A stretch of DNA of 10,655 nucleotides from Desulfosarcina sp. (GCA_018224455.1 JAGTUY010000470.1:1-10655), one strand, 5' to 3'; shown: positions 1 through 7,177, counted from the first letter of the stretch. The notes: generated by a model not told the origin, from the letters alone. Translations and numbers: made by a program.

Positions 1-830
1 CGCCAGAAGTCCAGCAGGGCGTTCCACACATCCATGCCCTTGGGATGGAAGAAAGGCATACCCGGCGCATCGTCATGAAAGCTGAACAGATCCATGGCTG
101 CGCCGATCTTGCGGTGGTTGCGTTTTTTAGCCTCTTCGAGGAAGTTGAGATACGCCTTGAGCTGCTTCTTATCGAAAAAGGCGGTGCCGTAGATCCGCTG
201 AAGCTGGGCCTTGGATTGATCCGCTCGCCAATAGGCACCGGAGACCCGCATCAATTTGACCGCCCGCACAAACCCGGTGTGCGGCACGTGCGGCCCCCGG
301 CACAGGTCGGTAAACGCGCCTTGCCGGTAAAAGGAGATGGTGCCGTCGGCCAGATCGGAAATCATTTCTGTCTTGTAGGGTTCCTCCTTGTAAAATTCCA
401 GGGCATCGGCTTTTGATATTTCATGGCGTTCGACGGGAATCTTGGCTTTGATGATGCGGTTCATTTCCGCTTCGATCGTGGGGAAGGCTTCTTCGGAGAG
501 CGGCTCCATATCGATGTCGTAATAGAAACCATCCTCCACCACCGGCCCGATGGTAAGCTTGGCATCGGGGTACAGGTTCACCACTGCCTGGGCCATGACG
601 TGGGCGGCACTGTGGCGCATGATTTCCAGTGCTTCAGGATCCCGGGTGGTGATCAGCCGGACAGCGGCATCTTGTTCAATGGTCCGGTTCAGGTCCACCA
701 GGATGCCTTCTATTTCCATGGCCACGCAATCCCGCGCCAAGCCCTCGGAGATGCTATTGGCCACAGCCAGTCCCGTGGGAAAATCGTCAAAGGGCTTTCG
801 ACTTCCATCGGGAAGTGTGATATGTATCAT
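1..830 (-). CDS. thrS: Threonyl-tRNA synthetase, N-terminal part (cut by window edge)
   Basis: This enzyme charges tRNA-Thr with threonine in the cytoplasm and edits mischarged Ser-tRNA-Thr. The visible 276 codons begin with an N-terminal TGS domain (about residues 1-62, opening MIHITLPDGS). The editing domain follows, and its four metal/editing-site residues all sit in recognisable motifs: His73 and His77 in HSAAH, Cys177 and His181 in CRGPH. The last 30 or so residues (GAAMDLFSFHDDAPGMPFFH) are the start of the class II catalytic core around motif 1. Motifs 2 and 3 and the anticodon-binding domain lie beyond the window. The start ATG has GGAAGG about 11 bases upstream. His73/His77 fall at the same residue numbers as in E. 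coli ThrRS, which supports this start. The gene is divergent from the RNase D gene. Identification is near certain. Confidence 0.97.
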   Translation of the reverse strand, partial: MIHITLPDGSRKPFDDFPTGLAVANSISEGLARDCVAMEIEGILVDLNRTIEQDAAVRLITTRDPEALEIMRHSAAHVMAQAVVNLYPDAKLTIGPVVEDGFYYDIDMEPLSEEAFPTIEAEMNRIIKAKIPVERHEISKADALEFYKEEPYKTEMISDLADGTISFYRQGAFTDLCRGPHVPHTGFVRAVKLMRVSGAYWRADQSKAQLQRIYGTAFFDKKQLKAYLNFLEEAKKRNHRKIGAAMDLFSFHDDAPGMPFFHPKGMDVWNALLDFW

Positions 831-964
831 TCTTTAATTGCCTTCCGTATAAAAGGTTGTGCATGACGTCAACAACGGGTATCCAACGACCCCCCAATAA
901 TTTATTGATAAAAAAACAACTTATGAAAAGTAGGGAAAAACCCTCTCCGGGTCAAGAGAAAAAT

Positions 965-2113
965 ATGGCCACCGTCGCCGATCCGTCTTACCGCTTCATC
1001 CGAACGCCTGCCGGACTGGAACAGTTTGTCAGCCGCATCAGCCAGGAGAAAATAATTGCCGTGGATCTTGAAGCGGACTCCATGTTTCACTACCAGGAAA
1101 AAGTCTGTCTGCTACAGATGGCCGGTAACGGTGAAAATGTGGTTATCGATCCCCTTGAAGTCGACGATCTTTCATTCTTGGCCCCTATATTCAAGGATAA
1201 GGCGGTCTGCAAGGTGTTTCACGGTTCAGACTACGACGTTCGCTCCCTCTATCGTGATTTTTCGATCGAGATCAGCAACCTGTTCGACACGCAGTTGGCC
1301 AGCATGTTCATGGGCGAACGGGAAACCAGCCTCGGAGCGGTAGTGTGCAACCGGTTCGGTATTCAACTGGACAAACGCTACCAGAAAAAAGACTGGTCTC
1401 AACGTCCCCTGCCGGAAGGTATGATCGAATACGCCGCCTCCGACGTCTACCACCTGATTCCCCTGGCCCGGATGCTCATGGATGAATTGGAGGAAAAAGG
1501 CCGACTGGACTGGGTCAAGGAGGAGTGCGATTACCTGTCCGCGGTCAGACCCATGGAAAACGGCAACGATCCGTTGTTCCTCCGGTTCCGCGGCGCCGGC
1601 CGCCTGCCGCGGCGCAACCTGGCGGCGCTTGAGGGGTTGTTGCAATACCGCCGGGAACTGGCCGAGAAAAAAGACCGGCCCCTGTTCAAAGTCATTTCCA
1701 ACACCGCATTGCTAAAAATCGCCACTGAAATGACCGAGACCCCCCGAGCCATGGAAGCAGCCCGATGCATGAGCGCCAAGCAGATCCGCATTTACGGCAA
1801 ACCTCTGTCCGCCATCGTAAAAAAAGCCAACGCCCTTGCCGAAAAGGACCTGCCCACCTATCCACGAAAGCGGCGGCCATCGGTGTCAGCTAAAGTGCCC
1901 GAACGGATCAAGATCATCAAGGCCTGGCGCGATCGGCTGGCCGACGGTTTGGGACTGGATCCCGCCCTCCTGTTCAATAAGGCGCTGATGACTGCCATTG
2001 CGGTTCGTAAGCCTTCGGATATCCGTGGACTGCGCCTGATCGAGGGCATCCGCAACTGGCAGGCAAAGGCATTTGGAAAGGACATCCTGAAGATTCTATC
2101 CACCCTGCCCTGA
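965..2113 (+). CDS. rnd: Ribonuclease D (DEDDy 3'-5' exoribonuclease with HRDC domains)
   Basis: RNase D trims 3' ends of tRNA precursors and other structured RNAs in the cytoplasm. From the ATG at 965 the protein is 382 residues, close to the usual length of about 375. The DEDDy exonuclease domain spans about residues 8-180: Exo I is AVDLEAD with Asp34 and Glu36, Exo II is the HGSDYD segment with Asp91, and Exo III is YAASD with Tyr156 and Asp160. The C-terminal half carries HRDC-type helical repeats (one around residues 215-290, a second around 315-380), as in E. coli RNase D. The frame is open upstream to a TTG at 857, with ATGs at 863 and 923. I prefer 965 because AAGAG lies about 7 bases upstream and the conserved domain begins just after it, whereas the upstream codons look non-conserved and have no Shine-Dalgarno. 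The start is less certain than the identity. Confidence 0.93.
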   Translation: MATVADPSYRFIRTPAGLEQFVSRISQEKIIAVDLEADSMFHYQEKVCLLQMAGNGENVVIDPLEVDDLSFLAPIFKDKAVCKVFHGSDYDVRSLYRDFSIEISNLFDTQLASMFMGERETSLGAVVCNRFGIQLDKRYQKKDWSQRPLPEGMIEYAASDVYHLIPLARMLMDELEEKGRLDWVKEECDYLSAVRPMENGNDPLFLRFRGAGRLPRRNLAALEGLLQYRRELAEKKDRPLFKVISNTALLKIATEMTETPRAMEAARCMSAKQIRIYGKPLSAIVKKANALAEKDLPTYPRKRRPSVSAKVPERIKIIKAWRDRLADGLGLDPALLFNKALMTAIAVRKPSDIRGLRLIEGIRNWQAKAFGKDILKILSTLP

Positions 2114-2504
2114 AGTCACACCGACAACTTTGACGGATTCGAAAAAACCCCGATATCTGCGTTCAATAAAATCGACCGAAGCCGACTTATCGCGGCTGGA
2201 AGCCGCTCCTACAGCCGATCTCAGAGCCAATTTATTCGAGACCAGAGTGTTGAACGATTGATTCGACATAATAGGGTTTAGTGATCCGGCGGCAGCATCC
2301 GGCATGCCAGTGAAGATCGACCGTCACAGCGGATCAACGCCCCGTCGCTGGCCCGCCCCATGGCACAATTGACAATCATCGATCCCGTCGCAAGCCACGG
2401 CGGGCAGGTCAATCGATCATAAATGCCTTGACAGGTAAACCGCTATGATGAAATCAGAGTGAATCGTTGACACGCCCTTTATTCGGCACCCGGAAAGCAA
2501 TCCC
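2114..2504. other. Intergenic region between rnd and rsmE
   Basis: This 391-base stretch has no convincing coding frame on either strand. It contains one REP-like hairpin (2190-2214) and three exact TTGACA hexamers (2369, 2428, 2467). None has a good -10 element at 16-18 bases, so the rsmE promoter cannot be placed. No T-tract terminator is evident after rnd. The start codon of rsmE at 2505 is preceded by a weak GGAAAG. Confidence 0.6.
2190..2214 (-). repeat. REP-like palindromic repeat
   Basis: On the minus strand the sequence contains TAGGAGCGGCTTCCAGCCGC, a hairpin with a 6-bp stem GCGGCT/AGCCGC around a 3-base loop. It resembles the repetitive extragenic palindromes common in Pseudomonas and Xanthomonas, which have a GTAGGAGCGGCTT core and are associated with RAYT (REP-associated tyrosine) transposases. 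It lies wholly between genes, as such elements do. Only one copy is in this window, so the repeat status is inferred from resemblance. Confidence 0.5.
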
Positions 2505-3257
2505 ATGTCCCTGAGACGCTTTTATTTGCCACCGGAAATGGCCCAGCATCCACAACCGGAAATTTCCGGATCGGATGCCGTCCACATCTGCCGGGTACTT
2601 CGCCTGTCTGCCGGTGATGCGGTGGAGCTCTTCGACGGCACCGGGAACGGCTATCGCGCCCGGATCATGTCGGCTTCCCCCAAACGGGTTCTGTTTCATA
2701 TCCAAGAGACATTTGCGCACCTGTCTGAATCGTCCGTTCATATCACCCTGGCTCAGGGCATCCTCAAGGACCGTAAAATGGACGACCTGATCCGCCAGTT
2801 GACGGAGCTAGGCATCGATTGCTGGATGCCTTTTTATGCGGCGCGATCAGTACCTGTGCCGGTCAAAAAAGGCATGGGGACACGGCTGGGCCGATGGGAG
2901 AAGATTGCAATTGAGGCGGTCAAGCAGTGCCGGCGTGGACACGTTCCCAGTATTACGCCGGCAGACGATTTTGACGCCATGCTGGAGATGGCTGCCGAGT
3001 CCGATCTTAAAATCATTTTCTGGGAAGGCGCACCGCAGGCGTTCGATATCCCGCGGACCGCCCCGCAAAAGCCGAAAAAAATAACGGTTGCGGTGGGTCC
3101 GGAGGGCGGGTTCGACCCTGGCGAAATCCAACGGGCGCATGCGCATGGATTTCTCACCACCGGTATGGGCCCGCGTATCTTAAGGGCCGAAACTGCAACG
3201 CTGGCCGCCTGCACGCTGGTGCAGTATCGATTCGGTGACATGGGGCTTAGAGATTGA
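2505..3257 (+). CDS. rsmE: 16S rRNA (uracil1498-N3)-methyltransferase RsmE
   Basis: RsmE methylates N3 of U1498 in 16S rRNA of the assembled 30S subunit, using S-adenosylmethionine. The 250-residue product has the family's normal length. It has an N-terminal PUA-like RNA-binding segment (about 1-72, starting MSLRRFYLP) and a SPOUT-class methyltransferase domain. Diagnostic motifs are KDRKMDDLIRQLTELG (88-103), AVKQCRRGHVP (138-148), the GPEGG loop (198-202) and RILRAETATLAA (224-235), the last two forming the trefoil-knot SAM site. The ATG has only a weak upstream GGAAAG. The downstream hydroxyacid dehydrogenase starts 18 bases after the stop codon, so the two genes are probably co-transcribed, although their functions are unrelated. 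Confidence 0.96.
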   Translation: MSLRRFYLPPEMAQHPQPEISGSDAVHICRVLRLSAGDAVELFDGTGNGYRARIMSASPKRVLFHIQETFAHLSESSVHITLAQGILKDRKMDDLIRQLTELGIDCWMPFYAARSVPVPVKKGMGTRLGRWEKIAIEAVKQCRRGHVPSITPADDFDAMLEMAAESDLKIIFWEGAPQAFDIPRTAPQKPKKITVAVGPEGGFDPGEIQRAHAHGFLTTGMGPRILRAETATLAACTLVQYRFGDMGLRD

Positions 3258-3263
3258 GTCAAT

Positions 3264-3270
3264 GGAGGAG
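3264..3270 (+). promoter_or_regulatory. Strong Shine-Dalgarno that fixes a TTG start
   Basis: GGAGGAG sits 5 bases before the TTG at 3276. No ATG or GTG lies in frame nearby, and homology to hydroxypyruvate reductases runs right up to this codon, so this site decides a non-AUG start for the dehydrogenase. Confidence 0.85.
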
Positions 3271-3275
3271 AAACG

Positions 3276-4421
3276 TTGAACAACGACCCGTGGCAGATTC
3301 ATCATCCCGACGGAGCCTTTCGCGTCATCGTCACCAAATCGCTCCCCGGCCGGCGATGGCTTGACATTCTCACCGCTGCCGATTGCCGCGTCGAGGTCTG
3401 CCGCAGCACGGCGGTTCTGGACGCCGAAACCATCAAGTCAGCCATCGGCAGACGATGTGACGGCGCCATCGGGCAGCTCACGGAATCTTGGGGAGCGACC
3501 CTTTTCGATGCGCTCAAGGCTGCCGGGGTAGCCGCATACAGCAATTATGCCGTGGGATACAACAACGTGGATCTGGATGCAGCCACCCGCGCAGGCATCC
3601 CGGTGGGCAACACCCCGGGCGTGCTCACCGAAACCACCGCCGAGATGGCCGTTGCCCTCACCTTCGCGGCGGCCCGCCATATCGGGGAGGCGGAACGCTT
3701 TCTGCGCGCCGGCCGCTACACCGGCTGGCTGCCCGATCTTTTCCTGGGAACCCTGCTGCAGGGCAAGACCCTGGGCATCATCGGCGCCGGCAGAATCGGA
3801 GCAACCTATGCCCGCATGATGCTCCAGGGCCACGGTATGCAGATAATTTATCACGACCTTGCCGCCAACGCCGATCTGGAGTCATTTGTCGCCGACTTCA
3901 ATCGCTTTCGTGTCGCGCAGCACCAACCACCCGTGACCTGTCGCCGTGCCGCATCCGTCGAGGCACTGCTGGAAACGGCGGACTGCGTCAGCGTCCACAC
4001 GGTGCTGGACGACACCACCCGCCACCTTATCGACGCACGACGATTGTCGTTGATGAAATCCGATGCCATTTTGATCAATACCAGCCGCGGACCGGTGGTC
4101 GATGAAGCCGCTCTGGTGGACCACTGCCGACACCATCCGGATTTTCGCGCCGGCTTGGACGTCTTCGAGCACGAGCCAGTCTTGGCTCCCGGCCTGGCTG
4201 AGCTGACCAACGTGGTCATCGTTCCCCATATCGCCTCGGCCACCCAGTGGACCCGGGAAGGCATGGCCACCTTGGCGGCCTGCAATGTGGCCGGCGTCCT
4301 CTGCGGATATCCCCTCTGGCAGCAAACGGACATCCTGCCCTTTTTCGAAAAGGATCCGCCCCATGCCATTCCGAGCATCGTCAATCCCGAGGCGTTGGGA
4401 TGGTCCGGGCAGCGGGCTTGA
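3276..4421 (+). CDS. D-2-hydroxyacid dehydrogenase, plant-HPR1-like hydroxypyruvate reductase
   Basis: This NAD(P)H-dependent dehydrogenase probably interconverts hydroxypyruvate and D-glycerate (or glyoxylate and glycolate). The 381-residue chain has the split catalytic domain of the family wrapped around a Rossmann domain. The dinucleotide motif is GAGRIG (170-175). The catalytic triad is Arg271 (NTSRGPV), Glu300 (GLDVFEHEP) and His318 (VPHIAS); the 29- and 18-residue spacings match glycerate dehydrogenases. The sequence is strikingly like plant peroxisomal hydroxypyruvate reductase as I remember it. Shared features are GQLTE.WG, SN.AVGYNNVD, VGNTPGVLTETTAE, GWLP.LF, the insert before the Arg motif, WTREGMATLAA, and a C-terminal SIVN.EALG. 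The terminal SKL peroxisomal signal is absent; the chain ends QRA. Translation starts at TTG. Serine/glycine or one-carbon metabolism is a plausible role. Family assignment is firm; the exact substrate is inferred. Confidence 0.92.
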   Translation: MNNDPWQIHHPDGAFRVIVTKSLPGRRWLDILTAADCRVEVCRSTAVLDAETIKSAIGRRCDGAIGQLTESWGATLFDALKAAGVAAYSNYAVGYNNVDLDAATRAGIPVGNTPGVLTETTAEMAVALTFAAARHIGEAERFLRAGRYTGWLPDLFLGTLLQGKTLGIIGAGRIGATYARMMLQGHGMQIIYHDLAANADLESFVADFNRFRVAQHQPPVTCRRAASVEALLETADCVSVHTVLDDTTRHLIDARRLSLMKSDAILINTSRGPVVDEAALVDHCRHHPDFRAGLDVFEHEPVLAPGLAELTNVVIVPHIASATQWTREGMATLAACNVAGVLCGYPLWQQTDILPFFEKDPPHAIPSIVNPEALGWSGQRA

Positions 4422-4451
4422 TTGTTAAGTTTCAGTAACCGTCCCTATGAT
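4422..4451 (+). promoter_or_regulatory. Possible sigma70-type promoter for the GAF-ANTAR gene
   Basis: TTGTTA (4422-4427) and TATGAT (4446-4451) are separated by 18 bases and lie just after the dehydrogenase stop codon, 54 bases before the next start codon. The match is 4/6 and 5/6 to consensus. It would let the regulator be transcribed apart from the genes before it. No experimental or comparative support is visible. Confidence 0.35.
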
Positions 4452-4505
4452 CCGCGTCATCAACCAACCATTAAAAAATGATCTATGCCCCGGTAACCAG
4501 CGCTT

Positions 4506-5261
4506 ATGGAAAAGATAGAGCAAGCCACCTACGATGGTTATATCAAGGCCCTGATGGATATCAGCCGGGCCATCACGTCGGATCTGTTCCTGGAGGACCT
4601 GCTCAAACTCATCGTCATGGTCACCGCCAAGGTCACCGGGGTGGAAATTTGCTCCCTGTGGCTCGTCGACGAAAATGAAAAGCCACCTAAAATCAGGCTG
4701 AAGGCCACCCAGTCCATCGACCCGGAATACGTCAAGGACCGCTCCCTGAACCTCGACGAGGGGGTCGTCGGTTATGTCGTCACCCACAAACATCCCATCA
4801 TTATCAAACACGTGATGCGCAGCAAACGCTTCAAAGAAAAGGAGATGGCCCGGAAACTCGGACTGGTCTCCATGGTCGGGGTTCCGCTCCAGCTTAAAGA
4901 TGAAAAGATCATCGGGGTGCTAAATTGTTTTACGGCATCCCCGCATGTGTTTTCCAAGGTCGAGATCAACCTGCTGACGGCGGTGGCCAACCAGGCGGCG
5001 CTGGCCATAATGAATACCGAGTTGATGCTCAAGACCAAGGTCATCCAAGAGGAATTGGAAACCCGCAAGCTCATTGAACGGGCCAAGGAGATTTTGGTTC
5101 GCCGACGCAGCATGGATGTTAACAGCGCCTTCCGGTGGATCCAGAAGCGCAGCATGGACAGCCGAAAATCAATGCGCGAGGTCGCCGAAGCGATTTTGCT
5201 GTCCGAGGATTTGGGATACTACTCAAGTATCCCGCATGCCTTAAAAAAGGATAACAAGTAA
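4506..5261 (+). CDS. GAF-ANTAR transcription antitermination regulator
   Basis: This is a probable RNA-binding antiterminator controlled by a small ligand or redox signal. The 251-residue soluble protein has a GAF sensor domain (about 30-172; signature stretches VEICSLWLVDE, GVVGYVV, MVGVPLQL and IGVLNCF). A helical linker with coiled-coil character follows (about 165-195). The C-terminal ANTAR domain (about 178-234; RKLIERAKEILVRR, the AFRWIQKRSMDSRKSMREVA core, then AILLSEDL) ends the fold. ANTAR domains bind RNA leaders with two hexanucleotide-loop hairpins and stop terminator formation. Exactly such a leader begins about 70 bases after this stop codon, so the gene very likely acts on its neighbour. 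There is no receiver domain, so phosphorylation control as in EutV is unlikely; ligand binding to GAF is inferred. No good Shine-Dalgarno precedes the ATG. Confidence 0.9.
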   Translation: MEKIEQATYDGYIKALMDISRAITSDLFLEDLLKLIVMVTAKVTGVEICSLWLVDENEKPPKIRLKATQSIDPEYVKDRSLNLDEGVVGYVVTHKHPIIIKHVMRSKRFKEKEMARKLGLVSMVGVPLQLKDEKIIGVLNCFTASPHVFSKVEINLLTAVANQAALAIMNTELMLKTKVIQEELETRKLIERAKEILVRRRSMDVNSAFRWIQKRSMDSRKSMREVAEAILLSEDLGYYSSIPHALKKDNK

Positions 5262-5280
5262 GTTATACTTAACTTCTGAC

Positions 5281-5309
5281 TTGACTTCGGTCCTTCCCGC
5301 TGATATCGA
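5281..5309 (+). promoter_or_regulatory. Possible extended -10 promoter of the attenuated leader
   Basis: TTGACT (5281-5286) lies 17 bases before TATCGA (5304-5309), which is preceded by TGA, giving an extended -10 form. A transcript would start near 5316, just before the first hairpin at 5330, which is where an attenuator transcript should begin. The -10 hexamer itself is poor (3/6). No sigma54 signature (GG-N10-GC with TTGC) was seen here. Confidence 0.4.
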
Positions 5310-5329
5310 TCAATCCAACAGTTAAATCC

Positions 5330-5353
5330 GTTTCATACAATGGCGTGTGCAAC
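5330..5353 (+). promoter_or_regulatory. ANTAR target hairpin P1 (hexaloop AAUGGC)
   Basis: The RNA GUUUCAUAC-AAUGGC-GUGUGCAAC folds into a 9-position stem with a single U/C mismatch and one G-U pair around a six-base loop (5339-5344). The loop has A at position 1 and G at position 4, the two bases described as invariant in ANTAR-binding hairpins. An 8-base linker (GGTCAAAC) separates it from P2. Confidence 0.8.
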
Positions 5354-5361
5354 GGTCAAAC

Positions 5362-5383
5362 CAACCGACAAAGGCGTCTGTTG
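5362..5383 (+). promoter_or_regulatory. ANTAR target hairpin P2 (hexaloop AAAGGC), antiterminator
   Basis: CAACCGAC-AAAGGC-GUCUGUUG forms an 8-position stem with one C/U mismatch around a six-base loop (5370-5375), again with A1 and G4. Its loop and the first base of its 3' arm are the same bases that form the 5' arm of the downstream terminator. P2 and the terminator therefore cannot coexist. Binding of a regulator dimer to P1 and P2 would favour read-through into the glutamate-synthase-like gene. Confidence 0.8.
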
Positions 5384-5411
5384 CCCCGTATCCGTGGGAA
5401 GGCGCCTTTTT
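5370..5411 (+). terminator. Attenuator terminator T1 overlapping P2
   Basis: AAAGGCG (5370-5376) pairs with CGCCTTT (5403-5409). An inner UU/AA plus CCC/GGG segment (5381-5386 with 5396-5400) closes the middle, and a run of five Ts (5407-5411) follows the stem core. Because the 5' arm is the P2 loop, this is a conditional terminator, not a transcript end for the upstream gene. Confidence 0.75.
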
Positions 5412-5423
5412 ATATTTTGGGTG

Positions 5424-5462
5424 AGGCGACCTTATCTTGACGAGGAAACGGCCGCCTTTTTT
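5424..5462 (+). terminator. Second terminator-like hairpin T2 in the leader
   Basis: AGGCG (5424-5428) can pair with CGCCT (5453-5457), with an inner CCUU/GAGG stem (5430-5433 with 5442-5445), and six Ts run from 5457 to 5462. The 3' arm and T-tract closely echo T1 (both contain CGCCTTTTT then TATT..GGG). That suggests either a duplicated or a back-up terminator in the same leader. The large asymmetric internal loop makes it weaker than T1 by eye. Confidence 0.5.
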
Positions 5463-5543
5463 ATTGGGAGCCGTCTGAAAGCATCACACCCGGACTGGAA
5501 CGATGAAATCGCATGTCACATCTAACAGGTGAGGAATGGAATC

Positions 5544-7127
5544 ATGAATTTTCAAAGACCCAATGCCAACGAGGCCCTTGAAACAAAAAATCGCTCCCGC
5601 AATGTCGCTCCCCAATCCGGGATCTGCAGCCGATGCATCGACGGGTGCAAGGGGAACTGCGATCTGTTTCGCGCCACCTTCAGGGGCCGGGAGCTGCTGT
5701 ACCCCCAACCTTTCGGCAGCATCACTGCCGGTGCGGACAAAGACTACCCCGTTGACTATTCTCACCTAAATATCAACGGCTATGCCTTTGGCGCCAAAGG
5801 AATCGAGGCCAACCCGGATATGGCAACCTTTCCCAGCGTGGACACCGAAACTGCCTTTGGCGTGGACAGTCAAGTAAAAATGAGGGTGCCGATCTTCACG
5901 GGAGCCCTCGGCAGTACGGATATCGCCCGCAAAAACTGGGAGCATTTCGCCATTGGCGCCGCCATCAGTGGCATTACCCTGGTGTGCGGAGAGAACGTCT
6001 GCGGCATCGATCCCGGTCTTCAATTCAACGCGGATGGCAAAGTGATCCAATCACCGGAAATGGACCGCCGGATCAATGAGTACCGCCGGTATCATGAAGG
6101 TTACGGCGATATTCTGGTACAGATGAACGTGGAGGATACCCGCATCGGCGTGGCGGAGTATGTTATCGAAAAACTGGGGGTCGAAACCATTGAACTGAAA
6201 TGGGGCCAGGGAGCCAAGTGCATCGGCGGTGAAATCAAAGTGAATTCCCTGAAACGGGCGCTCGAGCTGAAAAAACGCGGCTATATTGTCACCCCGGATC
6301 CGGAAAATCCTGCTTTCCAGGCGGCCTTCAAGGCTGGGCCCCTGAAGCAATTCGAACGTCACTCACGGCTGGGGTTCATCGACCAGGAAGGGTTCATGCG
6401 TGAAGTGGAACGCCTGCGTAAGTTGGGCGCCCAACGGGTCACTTTGAAAACCGGGGCCTATCCCATGCGGGAGTTGGCCATGGCTATCCGCTGGTCCAGC
6501 GACGCTAAAATCGATCTGCTGACCATCGACGGCGCACCGGGCGGCACGGGCATGAGTCCCTGGAGGATGATGTGCGAATGGGGGGTGCCCGCCATCTATC
6601 TGCATTCCATGGCATACGAACTGTGCGACCGTTTGGTAAAAAATGGAAAACCGGTACCGGATATCGCCTTTGCCGGCGGCTTCTCTTCAGAGGATCACGT
6701 ATTCAAGGCACTGGCACTGGGTGCCCCCTACTGCAAGGCCGTTTGTATGGGCAGGGCCCTGATGATTCCGGGAATGGTCGGTAAAAACACAGAAAAATGG
6801 TTGCGGGGTGAGCAGGGCGGACTTCCGTCAACGGTATCCGCGTTCGGTTCAACCAAAGAAGAGATCTTCATGAACTATGAAGTGATCAAGGAAAAATACG
6901 GGTCTGAAGCCCCCAAGCTCCCCCTCGGGGCAATCGGGATATTCAGTGCGGTGGACAAAATCAAGGTCGGCCTTCAGCAGATCATGGCCGGCTCCAGAAA
7001 CTGGAATGTCAAGCACATTTCCAGGAAAGACATCTTCTCGTTGACCGAAGAGTGCGCAAAGGTGACGGGGACATCCTACGTTATGGATGCGTATCGGGAA
7101 GAAGCCCTTAAGATAATCGACGCCTGA
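5544..7127 (+). CDS. FMN-binding glutamate-synthase-like protein, no glutaminase domain
   Basis: This 527-residue protein matches the FMN-binding central domain of the glutamate synthase large subunit. Landmarks are KWGQGAKCIGGE (219-230, the GQGAK motif), the glycine-rich IDGAPGGTGMSP (328-339), AGGFSSEDHVFKALALGA (377-394) and MGRA (402-405), all part of the FMN barrel. It lacks the N-terminal class II glutaminase domain. It also lacks the usual C-x5-C-x4-C motif for the 3Fe-4S cluster after the barrel. Instead it has a four-cysteine cluster near the N-terminus (Cys28, 31, 35, 39), which could bind Fe-S or zinc. It may use free ammonia or another amine donor, as in N-methylglutamate synthase. 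The ATG at 5544 has GGTGAGG 9 bases upstream; an in-frame GTG at 5529 would itself fall within that site. It follows the ANTAR leader and is 61 bases before the dehydrogenase gene, so they probably share a transcript. The reaction is unknown. Confidence 0.85.
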   Translation: MNFQRPNANEALETKNRSRNVAPQSGICSRCIDGCKGNCDLFRATFRGRELLYPQPFGSITAGADKDYPVDYSHLNINGYAFGAKGIEANPDMATFPSVDTETAFGVDSQVKMRVPIFTGALGSTDIARKNWEHFAIGAAISGITLVCGENVCGIDPGLQFNADGKVIQSPEMDRRINEYRRYHEGYGDILVQMNVEDTRIGVAEYVIEKLGVETIELKWGQGAKCIGGEIKVNSLKRALELKKRGYIVTPDPENPAFQAAFKAGPLKQFERHSRLGFIDQEGFMREVERLRKLGAQRVTLKTGAYPMRELAMAIRWSSDAKIDLLTIDGAPGGTGMSPWRMMCEWGVPAIYLHSMAYELCDRLVKNGKPVPDIAFAGGFSSEDHVFKALALGAPYCKAVCMGRALMIPGMVGKNTEKWLRGEQGGLPSTVSAFGSTKEEIFMNYEVIKEKYGSEAPKLPLGAIGIFSAVDKIKVGLQQIMAGSRNWNVKHISRKDIFSLTEECAKVTGTSYVMDAYREEALKIIDA

Positions 7128-7177
7128 TTGTCCGGGTCGACAACATTACGTGCATCACCACCCATCAACATTTCAAA

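Noticed and set aside
45..866. Plus-strand open frames across the left end of the window
   Set aside because: They are shadows of thrS on the opposite strand, whose editing-domain motifs are unmistakable.
864..871. TGACGTCA palindrome between thrS and rnd
   Set aside because: A single 8-base palindrome with no second copy and no bacterial regulator I can link to it; chance is enough.
846..875. Promoter-like TATACG with TTGTTG or TTGACG upstream, on the minus strand before thrS
   Set aside because: A transcript from it would start near position 839, downstream of the GGAAGG ribosome site (841-846) that the gene seems to use. One of the two possible spacings is also too short (15 bases).
2369..2472. 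Three exact TTGACA hexamers upstream of rsmE
   Set aside because: None has a recognisable -10 at 16-18 bases. The TATGAT at 2444-2449 is only 10 bases from the nearest one.
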